Part shown: in pieces, positions 1 through 8,558 of the stretch
Layout of the letters: each line of letters starts with the position of its first letter
Numbering within the stretch: the stretch's first letter is position 1
Assembly (NCBI GenBank): GCA_009841145.1
Contig: VXMJ01000017.1
Coordinates: forward strand, 36,250 to 100,249
Length of the DNA stretch: 64,000 nt
Direction of reading: 5' to 3'
From: Caldilineaceae bacterium SB0661_bin_34
GTDB lineage: Bacteria; Chloroflexota; Anaerolineae; Caldilineales; Caldilineaceae
The notes under the pieces: model-generated
The model's input: only the letters and a program-made list of their open reading frames with translations
The model's database searches: none
What the model was told of the DNA's origin: nothing
Made by a program: the position numbers and the translations under genes

Positions 1-872
1 GGATCGGATCTGCGCGGACTTCCCGGGGCAACCTGTACCCGGATCCCCCTTGCGCGTTCCGTACCGGCGGCGCGTTTGACGGCATCGCTGCCACGTGGTG
101 CCAGGCCGGAATGCAGATCGAGATCGGCCCTGTCAAGCAACTGGCCAACCCGGCCAACCGTGGTGCCAAGCTCACGGGCCAACGACTGCCGGGACCATTG
201 TGCGCTGCCGTCCGCCGGCGCCTCCGACAGCTTGAGCAATAGGCGTTCCAAATCCGGACCGGCGTCCTTGCGCGGCCGGCCTGACCGAGGCCTGTCGGTC
301 AGGCCGCCGATTCCCTCCTCCAGGTATCGGCGGCACCAGTGCAGGACCCTGGGGCTGGCCATATCCAGCCGTTCGCCGATTGCCGGTGCATTCAGGCCCC
401 GATGGGCCAGAAGTACCGCCCGCGCCCGTTGGGCCAGCCGGTTTTCGATCCGCGGCTGCTGTACCAGTTTCCGAAGTTCCAGGACCTGCTCGTCGGTCAG
501 GTCCACATCCCGGACCGCGCCTCGCTGACCTTGCAGTTCCTGATTGGACCCCGAGGCCTGTCGCAAGTCCCTAAGTTGCGGTCGCCGCCCCGACTGTCCC
601 GCATTCAGACGGCGCATCAGGATGCCATCGAAGCCGAAATCGGCAAACCGTCGACGCCACACGCTGACCTGACTGGCTGAAATACCCAGTTGGCCGGCGA
701 TGTCTCCGGTGGTGCGGCCGTCCGCGGCCATCAGGATCGCCAGATACCTGCGCCTCATCGCCTCGCCGGTGGCCGGATTGTTGAGCAGCGCCTCCAGTTG
801 CGCGCGTTCGGACGCGGACAACTCCACGCGGATGGGCGGGCGTCCAATGTGGGAATTGGATGGGCGGGTCAT
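1..872 (-). CDS. helix-turn-helix / IS630-type transposase, partial (runs off left edge)
   Basis: The frame is open for 290 codons from an ATG at 872 to the window edge, so the C-terminus is missing. Three helix-turn-helix-like modules are visible: residues ~40-90, ~145-200 (ending in the IS630-typical LTDRPRSGRPRK stretch) and a winged segment at ~205-255 (WSLPELARELG). The second and third match the usual N-terminus of IS630 transposases. The first looks like an extra copy of the same fold, joined by a polar linker (~95-125). The DDE catalytic domain would lie outside the window, so it is unknown whether this is an intact transposase or a DNA-binding fragment. The overlapping ORFs in other frames are shadows. 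Confidence 0.6.
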   Translation of the reverse strand, partial: MTRPSNSHIGRPPIRVELSASERAQLEALLNNPATGEAMRRRYLAILMAADGRTTGDIAGQLGISASQVSVWRRRFADFGFDGILMRRLNAGQSGRRPQLRDLRQASGSNQELQGQRGAVRDVDLTDEQVLELRKLVQQPRIENRLAQRARAVLLAHRGLNAPAIGERLDMASPRVLHWCRRYLEEGIGGLTDRPRSGRPRKDAGPDLERLLLKLSEAPADGSAQWSRQSLARELGTTVGRVGQLLDRADLDLHSGLAPRGSDAVKRAAGTERARGIRVQVAPGSPRRSD

Positions 873-1286
873 GTCTCGGGTTTTGTTTTGTCTGTGGACT
901 TTCCAAGTGTGTACCGGCCCGTGCGCGGCGGTGGCAGGAGCGACGGCACCCCCCGAAGCCATCCGGAACAGTCTGCCGTGTCCATCCGCTGCACCGGGAC
1001 GGTCCATGCTGCACAACCGCGGCGAGGCTGAATCCACAGTCCCTGGCCACCGACATGGGCCGTGGCCGGATTGAATTCGTGCGCGGAGGGGATCAGCATA
1101 CACAATTGAAACCGCGGGCCATCGACGCATGCGCGGATGGTGATTTACCAAGTGGCCGCGGGACATGCACGTCCGCACCCCCCTTGGTTGCCTGCCGACG
1201 GTGGACCCGTCCTGTAGGATTCCTTCCGCTCGTCCGCCCCCTGGTGGTGCAGGACTTCCACAAAGCAGCTTCAAGGCAGGTAAAAC
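873..1286. other. intergenic stretch with no gene recognised
   Basis: About 410 bp separate the divergent transposase-like gene and the short-chain dehydrogenase. Short ORFs cover it on both strands, but none shows a recognisable motif. It should hold both promoters; I could not pick a convincing -35/-10 pair. An AAGGCAGG ribosome-binding site precedes the dehydrogenase start. Confidence 0.5.
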
Positions 1287-2066
1287 ATGACGCTCACAGG
1301 CCGCAATGCTCTCATCACCGGCGCCACCAAGGGCATCGGACGCGCCATTGCCCTGGCCATGGCGGAAGCCGGCGCCAACATCGCAGCGACAGGACGCAAC
1401 GAGGAAGAGTTGGCCAGCCTGCAGAGCGAAGTCACGCGGATGGGTCCCGCCTGTCATACCCGGGCCGTGGACTTGTCGCTCGAGGATGCCGCGGCCACCG
1501 TGTTCGAGTTTGCCAAGTCCACCTGCGGGAACATCCACGTCCTCGTCAACAACGCGGGCATCGGCTCCAGCCAGCAGCCAATGCTGGTATCGGAATACGA
1601 CGACACGTTTTGGCACCTGATGATGCACGTCAACCTGACCGTCCCCTACCAGCTCGTGCGCATGGTGTTGCCGGAAATGATCGAACGCCGACACGGACGC
1701 ATCATCAACGTGTCTTCCATCAACGGCAAGGTGCCGTCCTCCTTCGGCGTGGCCTACACCGCCAGCAAGCATGGGCTGCTTGGGGTGACCAAGACGGTTG
1801 CCCTCGAGAACGTGGTGCACGGCATCACGTCCAATGCCATCTGCCCCGGACCGGTCGTGTCCAAGTTGAACAATGCCCGCATCCAATTCGACGCGGACCG
1901 CCTGGGTCGCAGTTTCGAGGAGCAGGAGGAAACCATGACCGGCCACGGCCGGCGGATGGTGCCGGAGGAAATCGCACCCCTGGCCGTCTTCCTGGCCGGC
2001 GACGGCGCGGCCATGATCAACGGCCAGTCGCTGAACGTGGACGCCGGCAACGTGATGGCAGCCTAA
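1287..2066 (+). CDS. SDR family NAD(P)-dependent oxidoreductase
   Basis: A 259-aa classical short-chain dehydrogenase of normal length. The cofactor-binding TGATKGIG lies at residues 11-18, the NNAG structural motif at 88-91, the catalytic Ser at 143/144 and the YxxxK pair at Tyr157/Lys161. The C-terminus ends with the usual GQSLNVDAG stretch. The substrate cannot be deduced; neighbours (a Gfo/Idh/MocA enzyme, dioxygenases and an aldolase on the opposite strand) suggest oxidation of a sugar or hydroxy-acid. The start has an AAGGCAGG ribosome-binding site. It converges with the leftward Gfo/Idh/MocA gene, leaving only 10 bp between the two stop codons. Confidence 0.93.
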   Translation: MTLTGRNALITGATKGIGRAIALAMAEAGANIAATGRNEEELASLQSEVTRMGPACHTRAVDLSLEDAAATVFEFAKSTCGNIHVLVNNAGIGSSQQPMLVSEYDDTFWHLMMHVNLTVPYQLVRMVLPEMIERRHGRIINVSSINGKVPSSFGVAYTASKHGLLGVTKTVALENVVHGITSNAICPGPVVSKLNNARIQFDADRLGRSFEEQEETMTGHGRRMVPEEIAPLAVFLAGDGAAMINGQSLNVDAGNVMAA

Positions 2067-2076
2067 CCAGGCTGTT

Positions 2077-3132
2077 TCAATCCTCCAGGGGCAGGCTGAT
2101 GCGCCGACCCTCCTGTGCGGACCGGTAGGCCGCCAGAACCATTTCCACCGAAACCCGTCCCTCTTCCGCCGTGATGGTTTCGTCCGTTCGACCCAGCACG
2201 TAGTCCACGAAGGGCCGGGGCACGTTGCCGATGCGCGCCCCGTGCGTGTCGGGAATGTCCATGGGAATCTCGGTCCAGGCCTTGTCTCCCTGTCGGATGT
2301 AGCGCAGGGCGCAGGCGTCGGCAGGCCGCGGCGCGGAGGTCGAAGGACCATCGTCGTAGTCTTGGATGATGGTGCCTTCGTCCCCGTAGATTTCGGTGGT
2401 GTTGACCCCGGCCACCGTGGTCGAGGCGTTGAACAGGAACCCCATCTCGCCCTTGCCGAAGCGATAGACGGCGATGCCGGTATCGTCGGTGTCGATGGGC
2501 GTCACGATGCGATCAATTTCGGCCATCACCGACACCGGCTGTCCCAACAGCCAGTAGAACCAGTCCGCCGGATGGCTGGCATCGTCGAAGAACATGCCGA
2601 TGTTGGCTTCCGGATCAAAGTGCCAGCGGCTGGGGCTGTTGACGAACTGCGGATTCAGCAGCACACCGATGCAGTGGCGGCGGCGCACCACGGAGACGTT
2701 GCCGACGACCCCTTCATCCAACAGCCGCTTGATAGCCTGGTTGGAGGGATCCTGGCGCATCTGGAAGGCCATGCTGAACTTGACACCGCTGTCGTTGACG
2801 GCCTTGATGATGCGGTCGCAGTCGGCCAGTGTCGTGGCCATGGGTTTTTGCAGCAGGATGTGCTTCCCGGCCGCAGCCGCCAATTCCACCATGTCGGCAT
2901 GGCGGTTGGTTTCGATGCCGATCATCACCGCGTCAATGTCGGGATCCTCGACCACGGCGGCCGCGCGGTCCCGAAACTCATGGCCGTAATTCGCCGCGGC
3001 GGCTTGGCCGCGCTCGCGATTGTCGTCCCAAGAGGCAACCACTTCGGCGTCGGGAAAGTCCCGCAACACTCCGCAGTAGGCGCCCACATGCCCGTGGGCA
3101 TGGCTCAACACGCCCAACCGTACCTTGTCCAT
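2077..3132 (-). CDS. Gfo/Idh/MocA family oxidoreductase
   Basis: A 351-aa NAD(P)-dependent sugar or polyol dehydrogenase-like protein. The N-terminal Rossmann domain begins KVRLGVLSHAHGHVG, where the usual GxGxxG is replaced by a Ser/His-rich version. The family EKP motif reads QKP (in LLQKPMATT). The C-terminal domain follows from ~residue 120. I place the start at the ATG at 3132 because GGGGAAGG lies just upstream; the frame could open at a GTG four codons earlier, but that would put the ribosome-binding site inside the gene. It is last in a leftward run with PhyH and DapA-like genes, about 33 bp behind PhyH. Substrate unknown. Confidence 0.9.
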   Translation of the reverse strand: MDKVRLGVLSHAHGHVGAYCGVLRDFPDAEVVASWDDNRERGQAAAANYGHEFRDRAAAVVEDPDIDAVMIGIETNRHADMVELAAAAGKHILLQKPMATTLADCDRIIKAVNDSGVKFSMAFQMRQDPSNQAIKRLLDEGVVGNVSVVRRRHCIGVLLNPQFVNSPSRWHFDPEANIGMFFDDASHPADWFYWLLGQPVSVMAEIDRIVTPIDTDDTGIAVYRFGKGEMGFLFNASTTVAGVNTTEIYGDEGTIIQDYDDGPSTSAPRPADACALRYIRQGDKAWTEIPMDIPDTHGARIGNVPRPFVDYVLGRTDETITAEEGRVSVEMVLAAYRSAQEGRRISLPLED

Positions 3133-3165
3133 CACCTTCCCCACTGCCGACTGGCTGTCCCGGTT

Positions 3166-4020
3166 CTAAACCGCGAACAACTTGTTGCGCAGGACCGTTT
3201 GGTTCTCGTAGATCGACCCGCCCTTGAGTGCCGGCGGAAGCGGCATGCGCACTGGCACATCGGTCACCCGGGCCTCGTAGGTCGGATCCCCGCGCAGAAT
3301 GTTGTCGTTGAAGCTGTCCCAGTCGGACACCCCCAGCAGCGGCCAGGCATCAATGGCGGCCATCTGGAACAGGAGCAGCCGACGGGGATGCGCCGAGACA
3401 TTCTTGGCCGAGGCGTGGAGCGTGCGCACGTGGTGAAGTGAAATGCCGCCGGCATGGACCTCCATCAGCTCCGCCTTGTCGGCATCCGCCACTTCCTCGG
3501 TGACCGCTCCGGCAAAGTAGCCGTCCTGATGGTGATCAAGAATCGGCCCCCGGTGGGAGTCGGGAATGCACAGCATGCAGCCATTCTCCTCCAGCGTGTC
3601 GTCCATGCAAACCCCCACGGCCAGCAGGTCGTCGTTGGTATGGGGATAGAAGGCCCAGTCCTGGTGCCATTCGATGGGACTGCCAAAATGCGGCGACTTC
3701 ATGTTGAGCTTGTCGCCGTTGGTGCGCACGCCGGGGCCGATCAACTCCTCCACGATGTCCAGGATGCCGTCGTGGTTCATGATGTCCCGGTACACCTGAT
3801 GCTGCTCAACCGGGGCCTTGAGGCGACGCAGGCGCGGTTCCTCGGGCGTGTGCTCCGGCTCCAGGTCGAACACGTCGGTGTGTTCGGTGACGGTGCGGGA
3901 CTGCTCGACAAAGTAGTCCGTGACTTCGCGCAGGGCCAGCACCTCATCCACGCTCAAGACATCCTCCACCACAAGGAAGCCCTTCTCCTCGTAGGTGTCC
4001 TTCTGTTGACGCGACAGCAT
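3166..4020 (-). CDS. phytanoyl-CoA dioxygenase (PhyH) family protein
   Basis: A 284-aa Fe(II)/2-oxoglutarate-dependent oxygenase of the PhyH family. The iron triad is complete: His119-x-Asp121 in EWHQDWAF and distal His202 in RTLHAS. A basic HPRR (~211-214) is placed to bind 2-oxoglutarate. These enzymes hydroxylate diverse small molecules, so the substrate is open; the neighbours (DapA-like aldolase, Gfo/Idh/MocA) point to catabolism of a sugar acid or related compound. The start is the ATG at 4020, 9 nt after AAGGAG; an upstream in-frame TTG would leave no spacing. A second PhyH gene lies in the same leftward block at 11.1 kb. Confidence 0.92.
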   Translation of the reverse strand: MLSRQQKDTYEEKGFLVVEDVLSVDEVLALREVTDYFVEQSRTVTEHTDVFDLEPEHTPEEPRLRRLKAPVEQHQVYRDIMNHDGILDIVEELIGPGVRTNGDKLNMKSPHFGSPIEWHQDWAFYPHTNDDLLAVGVCMDDTLEENGCMLCIPDSHRGPILDHHQDGYFAGAVTEEVADADKAELMEVHAGGISLHHVRTLHASAKNVSAHPRRLLLFQMAAIDAWPLLGVSDWDSFNDNILRGDPTYEARVTDVPVRMPLPPALKGGSIYENQTVLRNKLFAV

Positions 4021-4151
4021 GATGATCAACTCCTTGGACCTTTGGGCCTCGGCAGATTTCTGCCTGCATGGTGCATTACACGGTCGGAACGGAAATTATA
4101 TGGCAGCAGCGGCGGCGACCCGTTGTCGGCCCCATCCAAACGTTTGCCCCG

Positions 4152-5045
4152 TCAGTCCACAGGCAACAGCAGATCGTCGATCCTTTCCAGAATTATGTCG
4201 AGTTCCTTGGCATCCTGCCCGTCGAGAGCGGGCAGACCGGTGCGGCGGGTATACGCCGTCCCGATGATCCCCCTGCGCACCAGCAGTTCCTTGATCACGG
4301 ACAGTCCGAGGCAGAAGCCAAGATTGATGAACGGAAGCAGACGGTTGTACAGGTCGCGGGCCGCAGCCTGCTCCCCGGCGTGGAAGAGATCCCAGATCCT
4401 GACATGCACGTCCACGATCTCGACCGAGGGCATGAACCCGTGGGCCCCGCGGTCCAGTTCCGACATCATCCACCGGCACCAGGCACCTCCGAACACCCCC
4501 TGACAGGCGTCGCCCAGCCCCTCGATTAGGGCTGAAATGTTGTGGGCGGAGGGTTCGTTCTCCTCCTTGACATAGGCCAAGTGCTCAATCCGCTGCAGCA
4601 GTTCCATGATGCGCGGAACCGGCAGGCCGGGGGGCGCGTCCTGAAGGAAGACGGGTCGCCGGGCGGCATTGGAAATCGCTTCGTAGTAGCGGAAGACGTC
4701 ATCCGGTCCCAGGACGCCGACATAGGGAGGCAGGGCAATGACGGCATCCGCCCCGTGCTCAACGGCATGGGCTGCGTATTCTGCTGCCGACTGCGCACTG
4801 GTCCCTGCCACGCCGGCCACAACGGGAATTTCGCCGTCTGCAGCCTTGAGCACTCGTTCCAGGGCGGAACGGCGCTCGCCGTCGGTGAGCAACTGGAACT
4901 CGCTCGCCAGGACGGGGTACACCAACCCATGGGCCCCTGCTTGCCGACAGAAGTCCACCTGTCTGGCCAGACTGGATTCGTCCACCATCCCCTGATCATC
5001 GAACGGGGTTTGGACCACCGGAAAGATGCCCCTGAAACCAGCCAT
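4152..5045 (-). CDS. dihydrodipicolinate synthase (DapA)-family aldolase/lyase
   Basis: A 297-aa TIM-barrel protein of the DapA/NanA family, which forms a Schiff base with a 2-oxo acid. Lys160 in AYVKEEN fits the Schiff-base lysine. The Tyr of the family YNxP motif is replaced (FLQDAP, ~133-138), and the GTTGE-like loop reads VLASEF, so it is unlikely to make dihydrodipicolinate. More likely it cleaves or dehydrates a 2-keto-3-deoxy sugar acid or similar. It lies in a leftward run ahead of PhyH. The ribosome-binding site (AAGAGGC) lies between the start codon and the right end of the IS607 element at 5073, so the original promoter may have been displaced. Confidence 0.9.
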   Translation of the reverse strand: MAGFRGIFPVVQTPFDDQGMVDESSLARQVDFCRQAGAHGLVYPVLASEFQLLTDGERRSALERVLKAADGEIPVVAGVAGTSAQSAAEYAAHAVEHGADAVIALPPYVGVLGPDDVFRYYEAISNAARRPVFLQDAPPGLPVPRIMELLQRIEHLAYVKEENEPSAHNISALIEGLGDACQGVFGGAWCRWMMSELDRGAHGFMPSVEIVDVHVRIWDLFHAGEQAAARDLYNRLLPFINLGFCLGLSVIKELLVRRGIIGTAYTRRTGLPALDGQDAKELDIILERIDDLLLPVD

Positions 5046-5072
5046 GCTGCCTCTTGATCAGATGTTGGTGAA

Positions 5073-5290
5073 TCCGGTCTCCAGAACCTACGCTACCCTG
5101 TCAAGGTCCGGGATAATCGAACCATGATGGCTGGCTGTCTGGTAGACGCTTCACGGACCGTGCGCGTACCTCACGGCAGTGCGACTTACGGGTCTCCACG
5201 TCCCTTTCTTCGCCGGCGGACCTCGCCGGCCCGGGGAGCGCGTTCAGGGTTCGGGCCGGCTCCGTGTGACCCGTGTACGCCTGGATATTG
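5073..5290 (-). ncRNA. candidate TnpB-associated omega RNA (reRNA) at the IS607 right end
   Basis: TnpB systems of IS200/IS605 and IS607 elements make a guide RNA overlapping the 3' end of tnpB and running past the right end into flanking DNA. The last ~190 bp of tnpB plus ~27 bp to the element end is exactly the part kept in the deleted copy at 12.0 kb. It includes a 24-bp identical block (5137-5160 with 12057-12080) and a GC-rich inverted segment near 5215-5255. The guide would be the DNA just outside the end (5072 downward), which is the leader of the DapA-like gene. No RNA evidence is available; boundaries are approximate. Confidence 0.5.
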
Positions 5291-6417
5291 CGGGCGGCGT
5301 TCTCGTCCCGGTCGCACTCGAACCCGCACCGGTTGCAGCGGTAGGTGCGTTCCGACAGCAGCAGCGACTGCTTCACGGCCCCGCACGCACTGCACGTCTT
5401 TGAGGACGGATACCAGCGGTCCACCTTCTCGAAGGCGGTTCCGTACCAACCGCACTTGTACTCCAGCTGCCGCACGAATTCGGACATGCCGGCATCGCTG
5501 ATCGCCCGGGCCAGTCTGCGGTTGCACTTCATGCCGTCGATGTTGAGCGTCTCCACCTTCACGGTGCCGCCGCGTTTGGCTATCTGCGTGGTGGCCTTGT
5601 GGTGGTGGTCGGCTCTCAGGTTGGCAACGTCGATGTGCAACTGCCTGCGCTTGGCGTACAGGTCGTCCCTGCGCTTGGATGGGTTGTGCTTGCCGTGCGT
5701 ATTGAGGCTGCGGGCGATGGCCTTGTCCAGACGGCGCAGCGACTTCAACTTGGAAGCCAGGGCCTGCGGATTGGCCACCTCCGTCGTTGCATCCCCATCC
5801 CACACAACGGCCAGCGTCTTCACGCCCATGTCGACGCCCACCGTGGGTCCGGGCCTTGGCGGGGCTGGCTCGTCGGCGGTGTGCACCTGGATGGACGCGA
5901 ACCAGCGTTGGCCGGACTTGGACACCGTGACTTCACCGATGTCTCCTTCAAACCGCAGTGCCTCCCGCATCCGCACCCAGCCCACGACCGGCAACCGGAT
6001 TTTCCGGCCGTCCACCGGGACCGTGTTGCGCCCGTTGGAGGCCGTGTAGGCCATTTTCCGGTGCTTCTTTCTGTGTGGCGGAAACCCTACCTTGCGGGGC
6101 TGTTCGCCGCGCTTCCGGGCCTTGCAGTAGTCGCCCCATCCGTCCAACCCCGTGCCCATGTGGATGATCGCGTTCTTGGCAGCCGCCTGGGGCAAGCATC
6201 CGCACCACGGGAAAAGGTCAAACTTGACGGCGTTGAACCGTTTGCGCAGGTCCATGTCCGACAGCCATTCGCCGGACTTGCCGTCCCCCGTGAACCAGGA
6301 GGCCCGGAATTCGTCCCGCGCCCAGTTGGCCGCCACGCGCGCATAGCCGCAGTGCTGGGCCAGCAGCGACGCCTGCTGGGCGTTCGGGTCCAGGGCGATG
6401 CGGTGGGAGCGGATCAC
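5101..6417 (-). CDS. tnpB: RNA-guided endonuclease TnpB (IS607-associated)
   Basis: A 438-aa TnpB. The RuvC-like nuclease looks intact: Asp196 in GVDMGVKTLA, Glu289 in VKVETLNIDG and Asp371 in DRDENAARNI, with a CxxC...CxxC zinc finger (342/345 and 361/364) between the second and third. In related elements TnpB with its omega RNA cuts donor sites and favours retention of the element. The start is a GTG at 6417 that overlaps the tnpA stop by 4 nt (GTGA), implying coupled translation. The same frame stays open upstream through tnpA, but that part is a shadow. The Arg/Ser-rich C-terminal tail after residue ~385 overlaps the likely omega RNA. Confidence 0.93.
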   Translation of the reverse strand: MIRSHRIALDPNAQQASLLAQHCGYARVAANWARDEFRASWFTGDGKSGEWLSDMDLRKRFNAVKFDLFPWCGCLPQAAAKNAIIHMGTGLDGWGDYCKARKRGEQPRKVGFPPHRKKHRKMAYTASNGRNTVPVDGRKIRLPVVGWVRMREALRFEGDIGEVTVSKSGQRWFASIQVHTADEPAPPRPGPTVGVDMGVKTLAVVWDGDATTEVANPQALASKLKSLRRLDKAIARSLNTHGKHNPSKRRDDLYAKRRQLHIDVANLRADHHHKATTQIAKRGGTVKVETLNIDGMKCNRRLARAISDAGMSEFVRQLEYKCGWYGTAFEKVDRWYPSSKTCSACGAVKQSLLLSERTYRCNRCGFECDRDENAARNIQAYTGHTEPARTLNALPGPARSAGEERDVETRKSHCREVRARSVKRLPDSQPSWFDYPGP

Positions 6418-7025
6418 GTCTGTTCCTGCGCCGACTTCAGCGCATCGATCAACTTGCGCGACTTGCGCGAGCGGCTGCCGTACAAACGGGCAGAGAACAC
6501 GGTGATGCTCTCGAGCACGTCCTGTGCCAGCCCCTCCTCGAAGGAGGGAGGTTCGCCCTTGTGAATGATCACAATCTCGATGCCTTGCAGCTCGCACATG
6601 GCAAACACCAGTTCGGCTCCCAAACGCAGCAGCCGGTCCTTGTGGGTGATCACCAGACGTCTGATCCGGCGTTTCATGATCAGGTCCAGCAGTCGCTGTA
6701 GCCCGGCCTTGCGGTAGTGCAGGCCACTGCCCAGGTCCCGGATCGTCTCCGCCGGCCAGCCCTTGGCCGCACAGTAGGCTTCCAAGGCCGCCTGCTGCCG
6801 GTCCAGGTCGGCCTTCCGGTCGCGTCCGGACACACGGGCATGGCAAAGGGTGGGGGCCGCCTCGTTGGCACTTCCGAGCAGGTCCGCCACGGCGTAGTAG
6901 CGCGTGCCGCCGCGGGTCTTGCGGGCCGGCAGCAGTTCGCCGGTCTTTTCCCACTTGCGCAGAACCTCCGGGGTGGTCCCCGGCATCGCCGCGGCCTTGC
7001 CGATTTTGACCAGCCTGTTGCCCAT
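6414..7025 (-). CDS. tnpA: IS607-family serine recombinase TnpA
   Basis: A 203-aa IS607 transposase. Residues ~6-48 form a MerR-like helix-turn-helix that binds the element ends (EVLRKWEKTGEL, RGGTRYY). A small serine-recombinase domain follows, with the nucleophile Ser66 in HARVSGRDRKADLDRQ. Length and domain order match intact IS607 family members, and no frameshift is seen. It catalyses transposition through a circular intermediate with little target specificity beyond a GG dinucleotide. The start is ATG at 7025; its promoter probably lies in the left end (7026-7070). Confidence 0.93.
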   Translation of the reverse strand: MGNRLVKIGKAAAMPGTTPEVLRKWEKTGELLPARKTRGGTRYYAVADLLGSANEAAPTLCHARVSGRDRKADLDRQQAALEAYCAAKGWPAETIRDLGSGLHYRKAGLQRLLDLIMKRRIRRLVITHKDRLLRLGAELVFAMCELQGIEIVIIHKGEPPSFEEGLAQDVLESITVFSARLYGSRSRKSRKLIDALKSAQEQT

Positions 7026-7148
7026 GATTGGAATAAATTATCATAGGTTACAGTCCGCTGCAACTACCCCGTTGGAGCGCGACTGCACCTACTCGGTTTG
7101 GGCCAATGCACCGGCGTGCCTGATGGAAGGCACTTCGCTGGCCAAACG

Positions 7149-8519
7149 TCAGGATTGACGGCCATAGAGGAACGTGTAGCCAACCGTCCCGGTTTCATCC
7201 ACCGTGTACCCGAACTGCTCCACATACTCGTCGCCGGATAGGAACTTGTCGTTTCGCGCATCCAGCATCGCGTGCAGATCCCTGTGGAATGACGTCTGGA
7301 GATCGGAATGGTTCGGCTGGTTTGCCAGGTTGTTCAGTTGATAGGGATCTTCTTCGTTGTCGTACAACAGCCAAGGTCCGTCCAGGTCCTCGACATAGGT
7401 GTATTGATCTGTTACCAACCCGCGGTACTCCCGGCCGCCGGCCGTCCGCACAAACTGGCCAAACGGTTGCAGACACATCACCAGGGCCTGTCCGCCTGAC
7501 GGGTCTTCCCCGCCGCGCAGGTGGCCGCTGAAGTCCAGTCCCTCCATTTCGGACCGGGCCTCGAGGCCGCACAGCCCCAGCAGCGTGGGCAGGACATCCA
7601 CAATATCGATGGGGGCGTCCTCCGTGCGGGCTTCCGTTCCCAGGCCCGCCGGCCAGCGCAACAGGAACGGCACCCGGATCGACTCCTCCCAGGGACGCTG
7701 CTTCATGTGCTGTCCCTGAGAACCCAGCATGTCCCCGTGGTCGGACAGGAACAGGAAGATGGTGTTCTCCTCCAGGTCCAGGGCCTGGAGGGTGTCGCGC
7801 AGCTCGCCGACACAGCTGTCCAAGGCGGAACAGTGGGCGTAATAGCCCGCAATCCGTTCCCTGGCCAGGTCGGCCACCTCGGGCGGAACGTTGGGCCTCA
7901 ACTCGATCGAGTCCGGGTCGTACATCGCCCTAAACTCTGGCGGTGCCGTCTCGTAGGGGTCATGGGGCGGTCCCCACGACAGAAACAGCAGGAAGGGCTT
8001 GTCCGAGTCGCTGCGTTCCTCCAGCCAGCGGCAGGCATCCCGGGTCTGGTCGCGGGCATCGTAGTCCGGCCAGATGTCCGGTTCCGTCTTGTCGTGGTCG
8101 TAGTACAGGGAGCGGTTGTAGGAATGGGTGCACTCCAGGACCTTCCAATACTCGAATCCCTGCCGGCTCTCCCTGGGAATGGGTGCGTCGCGGCCGCGCC
8201 CGTCCACATGCCACTTGCCGATGTAGGCGGTGTCGTAACCGTTGCGGCCGAAGATTTTGCCCATGCTCTCAACGTCGTCGGCCAGATGCACGTCGTTCAC
8301 GAACAATCCATGTGTCTGGGCGTAGAGGCCGGTCAACATACAGCCCCGGGCCGGCGTGCAGACCGGAATGCCCGACACGGCCTTCCGGTAGTTGATGCTC
8401 TCGGCCGCCAACCGATCCAGGTGCGGGGTCCGCACCTGACTGTCTCCGGCGTACCCGCAGGCCTGGGCCCGCCACTGGTCCGCCAGCACAATCACGACAT
8501 TGGGACTTGACTCGGTCAT
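7149..8519 (-). CDS. sulfatase (formylglycine-dependent)
   Basis: A 456-aa sulfatase/alkaline phosphatase-fold hydrolase. Metal-binding Asp14-Gln15 opens the protein (VVIVLADQW). The CTPAR core at Cys54 is the canonical CxPxR for conversion to formylglycine, and HGDMLGSQGQ carries further metal and sulfate ligands. No signal peptide is visible, suggesting action in the cytoplasm on imported sulfated sugars. It is downstream of the lactonase gene (39 bp) in the leftward block and its stop lies about 80 bp from the IS607 left end. The formylglycine-generating enzyme is not in the window. Confidence 0.93.
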   Translation of the reverse strand: MTESSPNVVIVLADQWRAQACGYAGDSQVRTPHLDRLAAESINYRKAVSGIPVCTPARGCMLTGLYAQTHGLFVNDVHLADDVESMGKIFGRNGYDTAYIGKWHVDGRGRDAPIPRESRQGFEYWKVLECTHSYNRSLYYDHDKTEPDIWPDYDARDQTRDACRWLEERSDSDKPFLLFLSWGPPHDPYETAPPEFRAMYDPDSIELRPNVPPEVADLARERIAGYYAHCSALDSCVGELRDTLQALDLEENTIFLFLSDHGDMLGSQGQHMKQRPWEESIRVPFLLRWPAGLGTEARTEDAPIDIVDVLPTLLGLCGLEARSEMEGLDFSGHLRGGEDPSGGQALVMCLQPFGQFVRTAGGREYRGLVTDQYTYVEDLDGPWLLYDNEEDPYQLNNLANQPNHSDLQTSFHRDLHAMLDARNDKFLSGDEYVEQFGYTVDETGTVGYTFLYGRQS

Positions 8520-8558
8520 GGCCGCGAATCCTCGAGAGACCTTGAAATGGAAAGCGCG

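Larger units (their letters stand above)
5073..7070 (-). mobile_element. IS607-family insertion sequence (tnpA + tnpB), apparently complete
   Basis: A 2.0-kb element on the minus strand carrying overlapping tnpA and tnpB. I set the ends by comparison with the deleted copy at 12006-12437. The right end shares 18 bp exactly (5073-5090 with 12006-12023) and the sequences diverge immediately outside. The left end shares TTACAG and CTACCCC with identical 11-nt spacing (7048-7070 with 12415-12437). There are no terminal inverted repeats or target duplication, as expected for IS607. A TATGAT on the minus strand at 7040-7045 could be the tnpA -10 box. Exact ends are uncertain by a few bases. Confidence 0.8.

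Noticed and set aside
4152..5045. Lysine-biosynthesis DapA
   Set aside because: The catalytic Tyr and Thr-Thr loop are not conserved, and the neighbours are catabolic genes.
5101..7044. A single 647-aa frame spanning both IS607 genes
   Set aside because: Its first ~209 codons have the Arg/Gly/His-rich composition of a shadow and overlap tnpA in another frame. The true TnpB begins at the GTG at 6417.
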